From Nocardia acidivorans NBRC 108247 (lineage in GTDB: Bacteria; Actinomycetota; Actinomycetes; Mycobacteriales; Mycobacteriaceae), in contig NZ_BDAW01000029.1 in NCBI RefSeq assembly GCF_001625085.1, forward strand, positions 1-36,337: a stretch of 36,337 nt of DNA. The letters run 5' to 3'. Shown here one piece after another: positions 15,781 through 23,428 of this stretch (position 1 is its first letter; the number at the start of each line of letters is the position of its first letter). The position numbers and the translations under genes are program-made. The notes under the pieces were generated by a model. The model was not told where the DNA came from. It did no database searches and was given only the letters and a program-made list of their open reading frames with translations.

Positions 15781-16665
15781 ATGGAACTCGGATTGCATCT
15801 CACCAATTACGCGATGAACAGCCCGGCGGATCGGATCGGCCCCGGCCTGGCCGAGGTGGTGCGCACGGCCGAGGCGAGTGGATTCGCGGCCATCGCGGTC
15901 GGGGATCATCTGTGGCAGAGCCCGTGGCTGGGGCGGGTCGAACAGAATGTGCTCGAGGCGTACAGCACCCTGTCGTTCATTGCCGCGCATACTTCGAAAG
16001 TCGCACTGACCTCGATTGTCTCGGGTGTGCACTATCGCCACCCGGCCATGCTGGCCAAGCTGGTCACCTCCCTGGATGTGCTGTCCGGCGGGCGGGCCTG
16101 GCTGGGTATCGGTGCGGGCACCTCCACCGGTGATGTCGAGGGATACGGGCTGCCGTTCCCCCCGCTGGGGGATCGGTTCGACATGCTGGAGGAGACGCTC
16201 GAGATCTGTCTGCGGATGTGGGACGAGACGGAGAATCCGTTCGCGGGCAGGCATTTTCGAGTGGATCGGCCGCTCAACGCGCCGCAGAGTGTGCGCCGCC
16301 CGCATCCGCCGATTCTGATCGGCGGTGACGGGGAGAAGCGAACCCTGCCGCTGGTGGCCAAGTACGCGGACGTATGCAGCCTGCGGCCGGGCCCGGATCT
16401 GCCACGCAAAATCGAACTGCTGCACCGGTTGTGCGCGGATGTCGGCCGCGATGCGGCGGAGATCCGCAAGACCTGCGTCTTCGTCTTCGACGTCGGCGGT
16501 CGCGGCGAACGGGTGGATCAGCTGCTGGGCGCGTTGCGGACGCTGGCGGACACCGGCATCGATATGGTGATCGGCCGGGTCGAGGGCATCGACGGGGTGA
16601 CTCCGCTGGAGGTGATCGGGCGCGAGGTGATTCCGGTCGTCGCCGAATTCGGTGCGAGGCGCTGA
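15781..16665 (+). CDS. LLM class F420-dependent oxidoreductase
   Basis: A 294-residue TIM-barrel protein of the luciferase-like monooxygenase class, in the group that uses F420 (TIGR03560-like). Visible marks are ELGLHLTNY at the start, AEASGFAAIAVGDHLWQ, the central VSGVHYRHPAMLAKLVTSLDVLSGGRAWLGIGAG block typical of F420 binders, and RPHPPILIGGDGEKRTLPLVAKYAD. GGAGG at 15768-15772 sets the ATG at 15781. Mycobacteria and Nocardia carry dozens of such paralogues; reduction or oxidation of an unknown small molecule by F420 is the likely role. The gene stands alone after the dioxygenase remnant, and nothing nearby names a substrate. Confidence 0.87.
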   Translation: MELGLHLTNYAMNSPADRIGPGLAEVVRTAEASGFAAIAVGDHLWQSPWLGRVEQNVLEAYSTLSFIAAHTSKVALTSIVSGVHYRHPAMLAKLVTSLDVLSGGRAWLGIGAGTSTGDVEGYGLPFPPLGDRFDMLEETLEICLRMWDETENPFAGRHFRVDRPLNAPQSVRRPHPPILIGGDGEKRTLPLVAKYADVCSLRPGPDLPRKIELLHRLCADVGRDAAEIRKTCVFVFDVGGRGERVDQLLGALRTLADTGIDMVIGRVEGIDGVTPLEVIGREVIPVVAEFGARR

Positions 16666-16767
16666 GCCCGGACAGGCCGCGCGGGGCCGAAAACTCGGCG
16701 GCGGCGCTCGGACCCCGGGCGTACGGTGGGCGAGGTCCGGAATGAATCGACTCGGGGGAGTTAAGTC

Positions 16768-17424
16768 ATGACCAATCCTGATCTCACGCTCATCGCGGTG
16801 CTGCTGGACCGCTCGGGCTCCATGCAATCCATCAAGTCCGATACCGAGGGCGGGTTCGACGCCTATATCGAGCAGCAGCGCGAGGTGCCCAAGCGGATCG
16901 AGGTCACCCTCGCGCAGTTCGATACCGAATACGACGTGGTGTACGCGAATCGACCGCTCGCGCAGGTGCCACCGTTGAATCTACAGCCGCGCGGTATGAC
17001 GGCCCTGTACGACGCGGTCGGCGAGCTGATCACCGATGTGGGCGCCGAGCTGGCCGGGCGGGCGGAGCCGGACCGCCCGGGCACGGTCATCGTGGTGGTC
17101 ATGACCGACGGCCATGAGAACTCCAGTAAAGAGTGGTCGCATACCGCGGTGAAGTCGCTCATCACCCAGCAGCAGGACACCTGGAACTGGAACTTCCTGT
17201 TCCTCGGGGCGAATATGGACGCGGTCGCCATCGGCGCGGACATGGGCTTCTCACCCCGCCGATCCATCACCTATGCGGCTGCGCCGCAGGGTGTTTCGGG
17301 TGTCTTCAAGGCCGCCTCCGCCTACTCCGCGCGTTTGCAGGCTCCGCCCGCGCCCGGTGGCTCCGCACCGCGGGACGAAGGCTTCACCGATGTCGAACGC
17401 GACCGGTCGAATCCGGGTCGCTGA
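16768..17424 (+). CDS. VWA domain protein
   Basis: A 218-residue cytoplasmic protein made almost entirely of one von Willebrand factor A domain. The metal-ion site is complete: Asp14-x-Ser16-x-Ser18 (DRSGS), the conserved Thr in GMTALYDAV (about residue 78) and the Asp of VVMTDGHEN (about residue 113). The C-terminal 35 residues are Pro/Ala-rich and probably disordered. Such small VWA proteins bind protein partners through Mg2+; some accompany stress or phage systems, but no such neighbour is seen here. GGGGGAG at 16754-16760 sets the start, and TACGGT at 16722-16727 is a possible -10 box. It converges with the response regulator gene, leaving seven bases. Confidence 0.85.
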   Translation: MTNPDLTLIAVLLDRSGSMQSIKSDTEGGFDAYIEQQREVPKRIEVTLAQFDTEYDVVYANRPLAQVPPLNLQPRGMTALYDAVGELITDVGAELAGRAEPDRPGTVIVVVMTDGHENSSKEWSHTAVKSLITQQQDTWNWNFLFLGANMDAVAIGADMGFSPRRSITYAAAPQGVSGVFKAASAYSARLQAPPAPGGSAPRDEGFTDVERDRSNPGR

Positions 17425-17431
17425 GACCCGA

Positions 17432-18094
17432 CTATTGCCAGCCGGGCCGGACCATGCCCGACTCGTAGGCCATGACCACGAGTTGGGTGCGGTCGCGGGC
17501 ATTGAGCTTCAACAGGATTCGGCTGACATGGGTGCGGGCGGTGGCGGGGCTCATGAAGAGCCGTTCGGCGATCTCGGCATTGGTCAGGCCCTCGGCCACC
17601 AGGGCCATCACCTCGCGCTCGCGGTCGGTGAGTTCGGGGAAATCCCGCGCCGGTGTAGGTTTGGCGTGCGTGGCGAACTCCTCGACGAGGCGTTTGGTGA
17701 CGCTGGGGGAGAGCAGCGCGTCACCGCCCGCCACCACCCGCACGGCCTTGACCAGGTCGGCGGGTTCGGTGTGTTTGACCAGGAAGCCGGTGGCGCCCGC
17801 GCGCATGGCCTCGAAGACGTACTCGTCGAGTTCGAAGGTGGTGAGCACCACCACCCGTACGTCGGAAAGCGCTGCGGTGGCGGCGATTTCGCGGGTCGCG
17901 GCGAGCCCGTCCAGGATCGGCATGCGAATGTCCATGAGCACGACATCGGGCACGAGTTCGCGGGCCAGGCGCACCGCCTGTTCGCCGTTGTCGGCCTCGC
18001 CGACCACCTCGATATCGTCCTGTGCGTCCAGCAGCGCCACGAATCCGGCGCGGACCAGCGCCTGATCATCGGCGATCACGACCCTGATGCTCAC
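17432..18094 (-). CDS. NarL-family response regulator
   Basis: A 220-residue two-component response regulator. The receiver domain (residues 1-120) has the acidic pair Asp9-Asp10, phospho-acceptor Asp55 (VVLMDIRMP), Thr85/Thr86 and Lys107 (FLVKHTEP). The C-terminal LuxR/GerE helix-turn-helix (about 150-215) includes LTDREREVMALVAEGLTNAEIAERLFMS and KLNARDRTQLVV. The gene follows the histidine kinase on the minus strand after 30 bases, so the pair is one operon. The divergent ABC exporter genes upstream of the kinase are the obvious candidate targets, by analogy with many actinobacterial drug-response loci; that is inference. Confidence 0.95.
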   Translation of the reverse strand: MSIRVVIADDQALVRAGFVALLDAQDDIEVVGEADNGEQAVRLARELVPDVVLMDIRMPILDGLAATREIAATAALSDVRVVVLTTFELDEYVFEAMRAGATGFLVKHTEPADLVKAVRVVAGGDALLSPSVTKRLVEEFATHAKPTPARDFPELTDREREVMALVAEGLTNAEIAERLFMSPATARTHVSRILLKLNARDRTQLVVMAYESGMVRPGWQ

Positions 18095-18124
18095 GAAACC
18101 TCCTCTTGCGCAGGCATTCCGGCC

Positions 18125-19342
18125 CTAACTGGCGGGCTCGGGATGGCCCAGGTGGACGGGTAGGCGGGCCTCCACGCGAAAGCCGCCGTCGGGTTTGGGT
18201 TCGGCGAGCAGCCGCCCGCCCAGCGCCTTGGCGCGTTCGGTCATACCGGTGATGCCGTGCCCGCCGCCGGAGGTTCCGGCGGGGGCGCGGGTGGGGCGCG
18301 TGTTGTCCACCGCCAGGTGCAGCCGATCCGCCGAATAGCGCACGGTCACAAGGACACTCGCACCGGGTGCGTGCCGGATGGCATTGGTGAGCGACTCCTG
18401 CACGATGCGTGCGGCGGCCACATCGACCACCGACGGCAGGCGCTTGGGCACCCCGGTCACAATGGCGCGCACCTCGAGCCCGGTGGCGCGGGCCGGTTGC
18501 AGCAGCCCCTCCAGATCGCCGATGCCCACGGTGGGGGAGATGGGCGCGGGGACGGTGCCGGTGCCGCCGCGGATCGAGCGCAGCAGCGCGTGCACCTCGC
18601 CGAGCGCGTCCTTGCTGGCGGTCTTGATGGCGGCCAGCGCGGTCGCGGCCTGTTCGGGCCGGCGGTCGATGAGTTCCAGGGCCACCGAGGACTGCACATT
18701 GATGAGCGAGAGGCTGTGCGCGAGTACATCGTGCAGTTCCCGGGCGATGGTGAGCCGCTCCTCGCTGACCCGCTGTTCCCGTTCGGCGTTCTCGCGGGCG
18801 CGTTCGGCGGCCTCGCGTTCGCGCTGGGCCTGTTCATTGCGGCGCGCCTCCTCGGCGCGTCCGCGCCGCGCCGCCACCGCGGCGTTGCGCTGGCGCAGCC
18901 CCTCGGCGATGGCGACCAGTACGACCAGCCAGGCCAGCAGTCCGAACTGCTGCCAGGAGTTGGTGTCGTACCCGCGCCAGGACGGTACCGGCCACACCAT
19001 GAGCAGATAGCCGAGCGGTACGAAAGAGTAAGTGCGCCAGCGTGATCCACGCACTCCGGCGGTGAGGAAGGCGGCCACCAGGGCCAGGAAGACCGGCCCG
19101 TACCCATATCCGGCGAGCAGATAGGCGCTGGTGATGATCAGCACCGCGTAAAACACCGGATCCGGATACCGCCGCCGCACCAGCAGCAGCAGCGGTCCGG
19201 CCGCGAGCAGCGCGTATCCGAGCAGGTCGAGCTCGCGTGTTCCGGTCTGATGCTCGTTGGCCAGGGTGCCCGCGCCGAGTTGGATGGCGGCGACCACCAG
19301 TGCGAGCAGCACATCCCACCGTCGTGCCGCACTCGTCTCCAT
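18125..19342 (-). CDS. NarL-type sensor histidine kinase
   Basis: A 405-residue membrane kinase. The N-terminal 150 residues contain about five membrane segments with no large external domain, so the signal is probably sensed in or at the membrane. A charged linker (about 150-195) leads to the HisKA_3 domain with RELHDVLAHSLSLINVQ, phospho-acceptor His204. A HATPase domain follows, with an IVQESLTNAIRHAPGA N box and GTSGGGHGITGMTERAKALGG G box. The ATG at 19342 is chosen because TACCGT (complement of 19349-19354) predicts transcription starting there; an upstream in-frame start at 19384 exists. It pairs with the response regulator downstream and diverges from the ABC exporter. Confidence 0.93.
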   Translation of the reverse strand: METSAARRWDVLLALVVAAIQLGAGTLANEHQTGTRELDLLGYALLAAGPLLLLVRRRYPDPVFYAVLIITSAYLLAGYGYGPVFLALVAAFLTAGVRGSRWRTYSFVPLGYLLMVWPVPSWRGYDTNSWQQFGLLAWLVVLVAIAEGLRQRNAAVAARRGRAEEARRNEQAQREREAAERARENAEREQRVSEERLTIARELHDVLAHSLSLINVQSSVALELIDRRPEQAATALAAIKTASKDALGEVHALLRSIRGGTGTVPAPISPTVGIGDLEGLLQPARATGLEVRAIVTGVPKRLPSVVDVAAARIVQESLTNAIRHAPGASVLVTVRYSADRLHLAVDNTRPTRAPAGTSGGGHGITGMTERAKALGGRLLAEPKPDGGFRVEARLPVHLGHPEPAS

Positions 19343-19348
19343 AGCTGC

Positions 19349-19354
19349 ACGGTA
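19349..19354 (-). promoter_or_regulatory. -10 box of leaderless histidine kinase gene
   Basis: On the minus strand TACCGT (TANNNT) ends six bases before the ATG at 19342, with no ribosome binding site, which points to a leaderless transcript. Confidence 0.45.
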
Positions 19355-19455
19355 GCGCCGTATGCACCGGTTCGGCACTGCCAACGGGCCGAATACGTCC
19401 AGATACGTACGCCGGATCGCGCTGTGCGGCGGATGTTCCGGCGCAGCTCACGGCG

Positions 19456-19461
19456 GATTCT
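19456..19461 (+). promoter_or_regulatory. Possible -10 box of ABC exporter operon
   Basis: GATTCT keeps the A and final T of the TANNNT pattern and ends seven bases before the ATG at 19469. No ribosome binding site is seen, so a leaderless start is possible. Confidence 0.35.
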
Positions 19462-19468
19462 GGAACCC

Positions 19469-20365
19469 ATGAACGAAGCGATTGTCAGCACCGACCGGTT
19501 GACCAAACGCTATGGCCCCCACACCGCAGTGGATGCCGTGAGCATGAGCGTGCGCCGCGGGGAGATCTACGGTTTCCTCGGTCCGAACGGTGCGGGCAAG
19601 ACCACCACGCTGCGCATGCTGGTGGGGCTCATCCGGCCCACCGACGGCACCGCCACGGTACTCGGCGAGCGCCCGGGTAATCCCGAAACCCTGCGCCGCA
19701 TAGGCGTTCTCATCGAGGGTCCGGGTTTCTACCCCTACCTGTCCGGCCGCGACAACCTGCGCGTGCTGGGCCGCTATCTCGGGGTGGGGCGCGCCGAGGT
19801 GGAGCAGGTGCTCGACCGGGTCGCGCTGGCCGCGCGGGGCAATGACAGGTTCCGCACCTACTCACTCGGTATGAAACAGCGCCTGGGTGTGGCCGCGGCC
19901 CTGCTCGGCGGCCCCGACCTGCTGATTCTCGATGAACCCACCAATGGCCTGGATCCGGCCGGTATGGCCGAGATGCGGGAGCTCATCACCGGACTCGCCG
20001 CAGACGGGCATACCGTCGTGCTCTCCAGTCATCTGCTCAGCGAAGTGCAGGAGATCTGCGATCGGGTCGGCGTCATCTCCGGCGGGCAACTGCTCACCGA
20101 AGCCACGGTGCGTGAATTGCGCGGGGCGGCATCGCTTTTCCTGCGCGCCGAACCGCTGGAGCTGGCCTTCCCGGCGGTGCGCCGGGTGGTCGGGGAAGGC
20201 GCCGCACTGCTCACCGCGAACGGCATCAGAGTCGATGCCGGTGTGGCGAAGGCGCCCGCGGTGGCCCGTGCGGTGATCGAGGCGGGCGCGGACCTGCTCG
20301 AACTGCGCAGTGACGAAAAGTCTTTGGAAGAAGTGTTTTTCGAGATGACGGAGACCGTGAAATGA
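19469..20365 (+). CDS. ABC exporter ATP-binding protein
   Basis: A 298-residue ATPase subunit of an ABC-2 type exporter (BcrA/DrrA-like). Walker A is GPNGAGKTTT (about residues 40-49), the Q-loop region carries IEGPGFYPYLSGRDNL, the signature is YSLGMKQRLG, and Walker B is LLILDEPTNGLDPAG, followed by the H-loop VLSSHLLSEVQ. The C-terminal third is the variable domain typical of drug and antimicrobial-peptide exporters. The start ATG at 19469 is favoured because the family N-terminus begins a few residues later. It overlaps the permease gene by four bases and diverges from a NarL-type kinase/regulator pair, which suggests a substrate-induced self-protection module. Confidence 0.93.
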   Translation: MNEAIVSTDRLTKRYGPHTAVDAVSMSVRRGEIYGFLGPNGAGKTTTLRMLVGLIRPTDGTATVLGERPGNPETLRRIGVLIEGPGFYPYLSGRDNLRVLGRYLGVGRAEVEQVLDRVALAARGNDRFRTYSLGMKQRLGVAAALLGGPDLLILDEPTNGLDPAGMAEMRELITGLAADGHTVVLSSHLLSEVQEICDRVGVISGGQLLTEATVRELRGAASLFLRAEPLELAFPAVRRVVGEGAALLTANGIRVDAGVAKAPAVARAVIEAGADLLELRSDEKSLEEVFFEMTETVK

Positions 20366-21210
20366 CAGATCTGGTGGCAAGCGCCCGGGCCGAACTGCTC
20401 CGCCTGCGCAAATGGCCCGCCTTCTGGATCGTGCTCGGGACGTGGATCCTGTTGAATCTCACGTTCGCCTACCTGTTCAACTATCTGGCCTATACGACCG
20501 GTGATTCCAGCCGGATGTCCAATGGTCAGCCCCGCGAGGTCCTGCTCCGGCAGATGCTCCCGGCGGCCGTTCCGGAGGTCTTCACCCAGGGCATGGCCAT
20601 GTTCGGTGGTGCGCTCATGCTGGTGCTGGGCGCGCTCGCGGTGGGCAGCGGCTACGGCTGGGGAACCTGGAAAACCGTTCTGACCCAGGGGCCTGCACGG
20701 GCGGCGGCGCTGGGCGGCGTGCTGGTGAGTCTGGCGGTGACGGTGATCGCGCTGGTCCTGGTGGCCTTCGTGGTCGATACCGGGGTGGCCGCGCTCATCG
20801 GAGCGACCCAGGATCAGTCCCTGGCACTGCCGTCGGCGAGCCGGGTACTGCTCGGAATCGGCTCGGGCTCGGCCATTCTCGGCATGTGGACGCTGGCGGG
20901 CGCACTGATCGGCGCGATCGCCCGTGGCCCCGCGCTGGCCGTGGGCCTGGGTCTGGTGTGGGTGCTGGTGGTGGAGAATCTGCTGCGCGGGGTGGCCGGA
21001 ATCTTCTCGCCCATCCGGGCTCTCACCGATCATCTGCCGGGTACCGCGGCCGGTTCGCTGGCGGGTTCGCTGCGCACCACCACCGGTCCCGCGACCCCGG
21101 GCGTGCTCGATGTGCTCACCCGGGGTGAGTCACTGATGGTGCTGGGGATCTACCTCGCGCTCTTCACGGCGGGCACGATCTGGCTGTTCCACCGCCGGGA
21201 CATGATCTGA
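20362..21210 (+). CDS. ABC-2 type exporter permease
   Basis: A 282-residue membrane protein with six hydrophobic segments (about residues 22-42, 75-95, 113-137, 165-187, 190-212 and 252-275) and a typical ABC-2 N-terminus, ASARAELLRLRKWPAFWIVL. The ATGA overlap with the ATPase gene makes a two-gene exporter. The half-size permease and separate ATPase imply a 2+2 complex in the cytoplasmic membrane. The substrate cannot be told. Its stop abuts the stop of the tetR gene on the other strand with no base between, so transcripts converge without a visible terminator. Confidence 0.9.
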   Translation: MTDLVASARAELLRLRKWPAFWIVLGTWILLNLTFAYLFNYLAYTTGDSSRMSNGQPREVLLRQMLPAAVPEVFTQGMAMFGGALMLVLGALAVGSGYGWGTWKTVLTQGPARAAALGGVLVSLAVTVIALVLVAFVVDTGVAALIGATQDQSLALPSASRVLLGIGSGSAILGMWTLAGALIGAIARGPALAVGLGLVWVLVVENLLRGVAGIFSPIRALTDHLPGTAAGSLAGSLRTTTGPATPGVLDVLTRGESLMVLGIYLALFTAGTIWLFHRRDMI

Positions 21211-21825
21211 TCAATCCGAAGCTCCTGTGGCACAACCGATCACGCCGCCTGCCAGTTTCTGGAGGGCGGCGTCGATCTGTGCCGGGGTGAGCCCGTGTTC
21301 GCGCTGATACCGGTAGACCTCCGCCGCGAGCGGGGCGAGCAGCACATCCACCAGCGATTCCGGTTCGGCCACACCGGATTCCGTCAGCAGTGTGCGCACG
21401 TGCACCCGCCAGAACTGATAGGCCCCCGTCCGGAAGCGCGCACCCCCGGTCTCCGCGCCGAGTATCAGATTCGCGTGTGTCTCCAATAGTTCGACCATGG
21501 CCGCGTAGAAGGCCCCGAGTCGTTTCGCCGCCGGCGCTCCCGGTCCCAGCGGTGGCGCACCGCGCAGTAGTCGCTCCTGGAGTTCGCGCTCATGCTGATC
21601 GAGCAGGGCCACGGCGATGGATCCGACATCCGGGTAGCGCCGGTACAGCGTTCCCCGGCCCACTCCGGCCGCCTTGGCGATGTCGTCCATGGTGACCGTG
21701 CGCGGATCCCGTTCGGTGAACACCGCTGCCGCCGCGTTGAGGATTTTGGCCCGATTGCGGGCCGCGTCCGCGCGTTCGGGCGGCGGGGATTCCTCGTTGA
21801 GCAGCGGTAATCCGATCGGGGTCAT
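21211..21825 (-). CDS. TetR-family repressor
   Basis: A 204-residue regulator with an N-terminal TetR helix-turn-helix: AARNRAKILNAAAAVFTE, then VTMDDIAKAAGVGRGTLYRRYPD (about residues 21-68). A variable ligand-binding domain follows, containing GAPPLGPGAPAAKRLGAFYAAMVELL. The ATG at 21825 is chosen because TACAGT (complement of 21832-21837) predicts a transcript starting there. The gene diverges from the azoreductase-SMR pair, and two operators sharing the half-site TGTCCACTT lie between them. It therefore probably represses both itself and that pair, and responds to a small compound handled by the enzyme or the transporter. Confidence 0.93.
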   Translation of the reverse strand: MTPIGLPLLNEESPPPERADAARNRAKILNAAAAVFTERDPRTVTMDDIAKAAGVGRGTLYRRYPDVGSIAVALLDQHERELQERLLRGAPPLGPGAPAAKRLGAFYAAMVELLETHANLILGAETGGARFRTGAYQFWRVHVRTLLTESGVAEPESLVDVLLAPLAAEVYRYQREHGLTPAQIDAALQKLAGGVIGCATGASD

Positions 21826-21831
21826 GCGATC

Positions 21832-21837
21832 ACTGTA
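21832..21837 (-). promoter_or_regulatory. -10 box of leaderless tetR gene
   Basis: On the minus strand TACAGT lies six bases before the ATG at 21825; TTGTCC (complement of 21856-21861) is a matching -35, 18 bases away. That -35 lies inside operator 1, so binding there would block tetR transcription. Confidence 0.5.
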
Positions 21838-21851
21838 ACCCGGACAACGGT

Positions 21852-21872
21852 AAGTGGACAATCTGTCCACTT
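21852..21872. promoter_or_regulatory. TetR operator 1
   Basis: AAGTGGACA and TGTCCACTT form perfect nine-base arms around a three-base centre. The site covers the tetR -35 and the expected -35 region of the azoreductase promoter, whose -10 box would be TACTGT at 21879-21884. Confidence 0.75.
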
Positions 21873-21894
21873 CAGGGCTACTGTCGAATCGAGT

Positions 21895-21915
21895 AAACGG
21901 ACACTGTGTCCACTT
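21895..21915. promoter_or_regulatory. TetR operator 2
   Basis: AAACGGACA-ctg-TGTCCACTT repeats the operator 1 design with the right arm identical and two changes in the left arm. The centre lies 43 bases from that of operator 1, about four helical turns, so both would sit on the same DNA face. It covers the start of the azoreductase transcript and ends at its ribosome binding site. Confidence 0.7.
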
Positions 21916-21930
21916 GAGGAGATGATCGAG

Positions 21931-22578
21931 ATGACCAACCTGCTGCACCTGGATTCCAGCGCCCGCCCCAACTCCATCAGCCGTGAACTCAGCGGGGTCT
22001 TCGCCGCCGCCTGGCGCGCCGAACACCCCGACGGCGGCTACGTCCACCGCGATCTCGCCGCGGATCCGATTCCCTTCATCGGTGCGGGCTGGACCGAACT
22101 CTGCGATCGCGTACTCGCCCGCGGCAGCACCGATCTGGATCAGCTGGCCGAATTGGCCGACACCCCGGCCGCGGCCGACGCGTGGGCGATCGTCGAACCG
22201 CTCCTGGCCGAGGTGCGCGCGGCGGATGTGGTGCTGATCGGCACCCCCATGTACAACTACTCGATCCCGGCCAGCCTGAAAGCGTGGCTGGATCAGATCA
22301 CCCTCCCGCGAATGTCCTTGGCCCCCACCCGTTTCGTGGTCACCACCGCGCGCGGCGGTGCGTACTCACCGGGTGCGCCCAAGGCCGCCTACGACTATCA
22401 GGAGCGTTTCCTGCGGGACTTCTTCGCGGGCCACTTCGCCGTCCAGGACACCGTTTTCATCAATGCGGAGCTCGCCAACTCCCGGCAGGACCCGGCGCTC
22501 ACGCATCTGCGCGAGAAGCACGACGCGTCCTACGCCGCCGCGCTGGAGACCGCCCGCAAGCTCGGTAAGGAGTACTGA
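21931..22578 (+). CDS. FMN-dependent NADH-azoreductase-like oxidoreductase
   Basis: A 215-residue flavodoxin-fold NAD(P)H:quinone/azo oxidoreductase of the AzoR group. LLHLDSSARPNSISRELS at the N-terminus is the FMN phosphate loop, GTPMYNYSIPASLKAWLDQI is the conserved FMN/substrate motif, and TTARGGAYSPG follows. The enzyme reduces quinones or azo and nitro compounds by two electrons and is often induced by electrophiles. GAGGAG at 21916-21921 favours ATG 21931 over ATG 21922. The gene is controlled by a divergent tetR with two operators and is followed one base later by an SMR efflux gene. The unit looks like a quinone or toxic-cation defence module. Confidence 0.9.
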   Translation: MTNLLHLDSSARPNSISRELSGVFAAAWRAEHPDGGYVHRDLAADPIPFIGAGWTELCDRVLARGSTDLDQLAELADTPAAADAWAIVEPLLAEVRAADVVLIGTPMYNYSIPASLKAWLDQITLPRMSLAPTRFVVTTARGGAYSPGAPKAAYDYQERFLRDFFAGHFAVQDTVFINAELANSRQDPALTHLREKHDASYAAALETARKLGKEY

Positions 22579-22579
22579 C

Positions 22580-22900
22580 ATGAACTGGCTGGTGCTCGGC
22601 CTCGCCGGCCTGGTGGAGATCGCCTGGTCCCAATCCATCAAGCCCACCCAGAATTTCACCAAACCGCTCGCCACCCTGATCTGCTTCGTCCTGATGGTGA
22701 CCGCGGTGTACCTGCTCTCCTACGCCCTGCGTACGCTGCCTGTCGGGACCGCGTACGCGATTTTCACCGGAATCGGCGCGGTTGGGGCCATCGGCCTGGG
22801 TGTGATCGTGCAGCGCGATCCGCTCTCGGCGGGCCGGGTGCTGGCGCTGTCGCTCATTATCGGCGGCATAGTCCTGGCACGGGTGACCAATCCCGAATGA
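22580..22900 (+). CDS. Small multidrug resistance (SMR) transporter, Gdx/SugE-like with altered site
   Basis: A 106-residue, four-helix proton-coupled exporter that works as a dimer. Glu13, the essential coupling residue, and Trp16 are present (GLVEIAW), and LPVGTAYAIFTGIGAVGAI is the Gdx/SugE-type third helix. Two residues that line the guanidinium site in Gdx proteins differ: Ser42 is Ala and the Trp at position 62/63 is Phe62. The substrate may therefore not be guanidinium. GGTAAGGAG upstream gives good translation, and the gap to the azoreductase stop is one base. Regulation is through the TetR operators. No partner SMR gene is present, so a homodimer is expected. Confidence 0.9.
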   Translation: MNWLVLGLAGLVEIAWSQSIKPTQNFTKPLATLICFVLMVTAVYLLSYALRTLPVGTAYAIFTGIGAVGAIGLGVIVQRDPLSAGRVLALSLIIGGIVLARVTNPE

Positions 22901-22929
22901 TCGGCGGGACGGGGGTATCGTGCTCCGCC

Positions 22930-23376
22930 ATGGACGTTGCGCCGATCCGGCCTCCCGACCTCTCCGCGCGGCCCTTCTCCCTGGCCGTGGAACGCATTAT
23001 GTCCGCTTCGCCCGATGAGCTGTACCGCATGGCGACACAGCAATTGGGGCTCTGGTTCGCCGATCCCGGCTCGGTGCTCATGCGCCCGGCGGTGAACGAA
23101 CCGTTCTTCTTCACCGCGGGCGGCGGGCATCCGCATTACGGGCGCTTCCTGCGCCTGATCCCGGACCGCCTGGTCGAATTGACCTGGGTGACCGGTCCGG
23201 GCGGTACCGAGGGCGCGGAAAGCGTTCTCACCCTGGAACTCTCGGCACACGGCGCGGGCAGCGCACTGCTGCTCACGCACGCCGGATTCCCCACTGCCGC
23301 AGCCCGCGACCGGCATGAGCAATCCTGGCCGCGGGTGCTCGAGCAGTGGGATCGGCGAACCGTATCGGTGAGCTGA
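22930..23376 (+). CDS. SRPBCC (AHSA1-like) domain protein
   Basis: A 148-residue protein of the START/SRPBCC superfamily, in the group related to the activator of Hsp90 ATPase homologue 1. Marks are VERIMSASPDELYRM at the start, GGGHPHYGRFLRLIPDRLVELTWVTG in the middle and LLLTHAGFPTAAARDRHEQSWP near the end. These proteins bind small hydrophobic ligands; the ligand here is unknown. I chose the ATG at 22930 because family members begin about there (DVAPIRPPDL). An in-frame ATG at 22897 overlaps the SMR stop and would add 11 residues by translational coupling. The gene may thus be the third member of the TetR-controlled unit. Confidence 0.82.
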   Translation: MDVAPIRPPDLSARPFSLAVERIMSASPDELYRMATQQLGLWFADPGSVLMRPAVNEPFFFTAGGGHPHYGRFLRLIPDRLVELTWVTGPGGTEGAESVLTLELSAHGAGSALLLTHAGFPTAAARDRHEQSWPRVLEQWDRRTVSVS

Positions 23377-23387
23377 AACCGACGGGG

Positions 23388-23405
23388 TAGGTTCGGATGC
23401 GAACC
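23388..23405 (+). promoter_or_regulatory. osmC promoter with inverted repeat
   Basis: TAGGTT at 23388-23393 fits a TANNNT -10 box, giving a transcript start near 23400. GGTTCG (23390-23395) and CGAACC (23400-23405) form an inverted repeat over the -10 and start point, the position expected of a repressor site. Confidence 0.4.
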
Positions 23406-23428
23406 CTTCCTCCCCCGAAAGGACAGCG

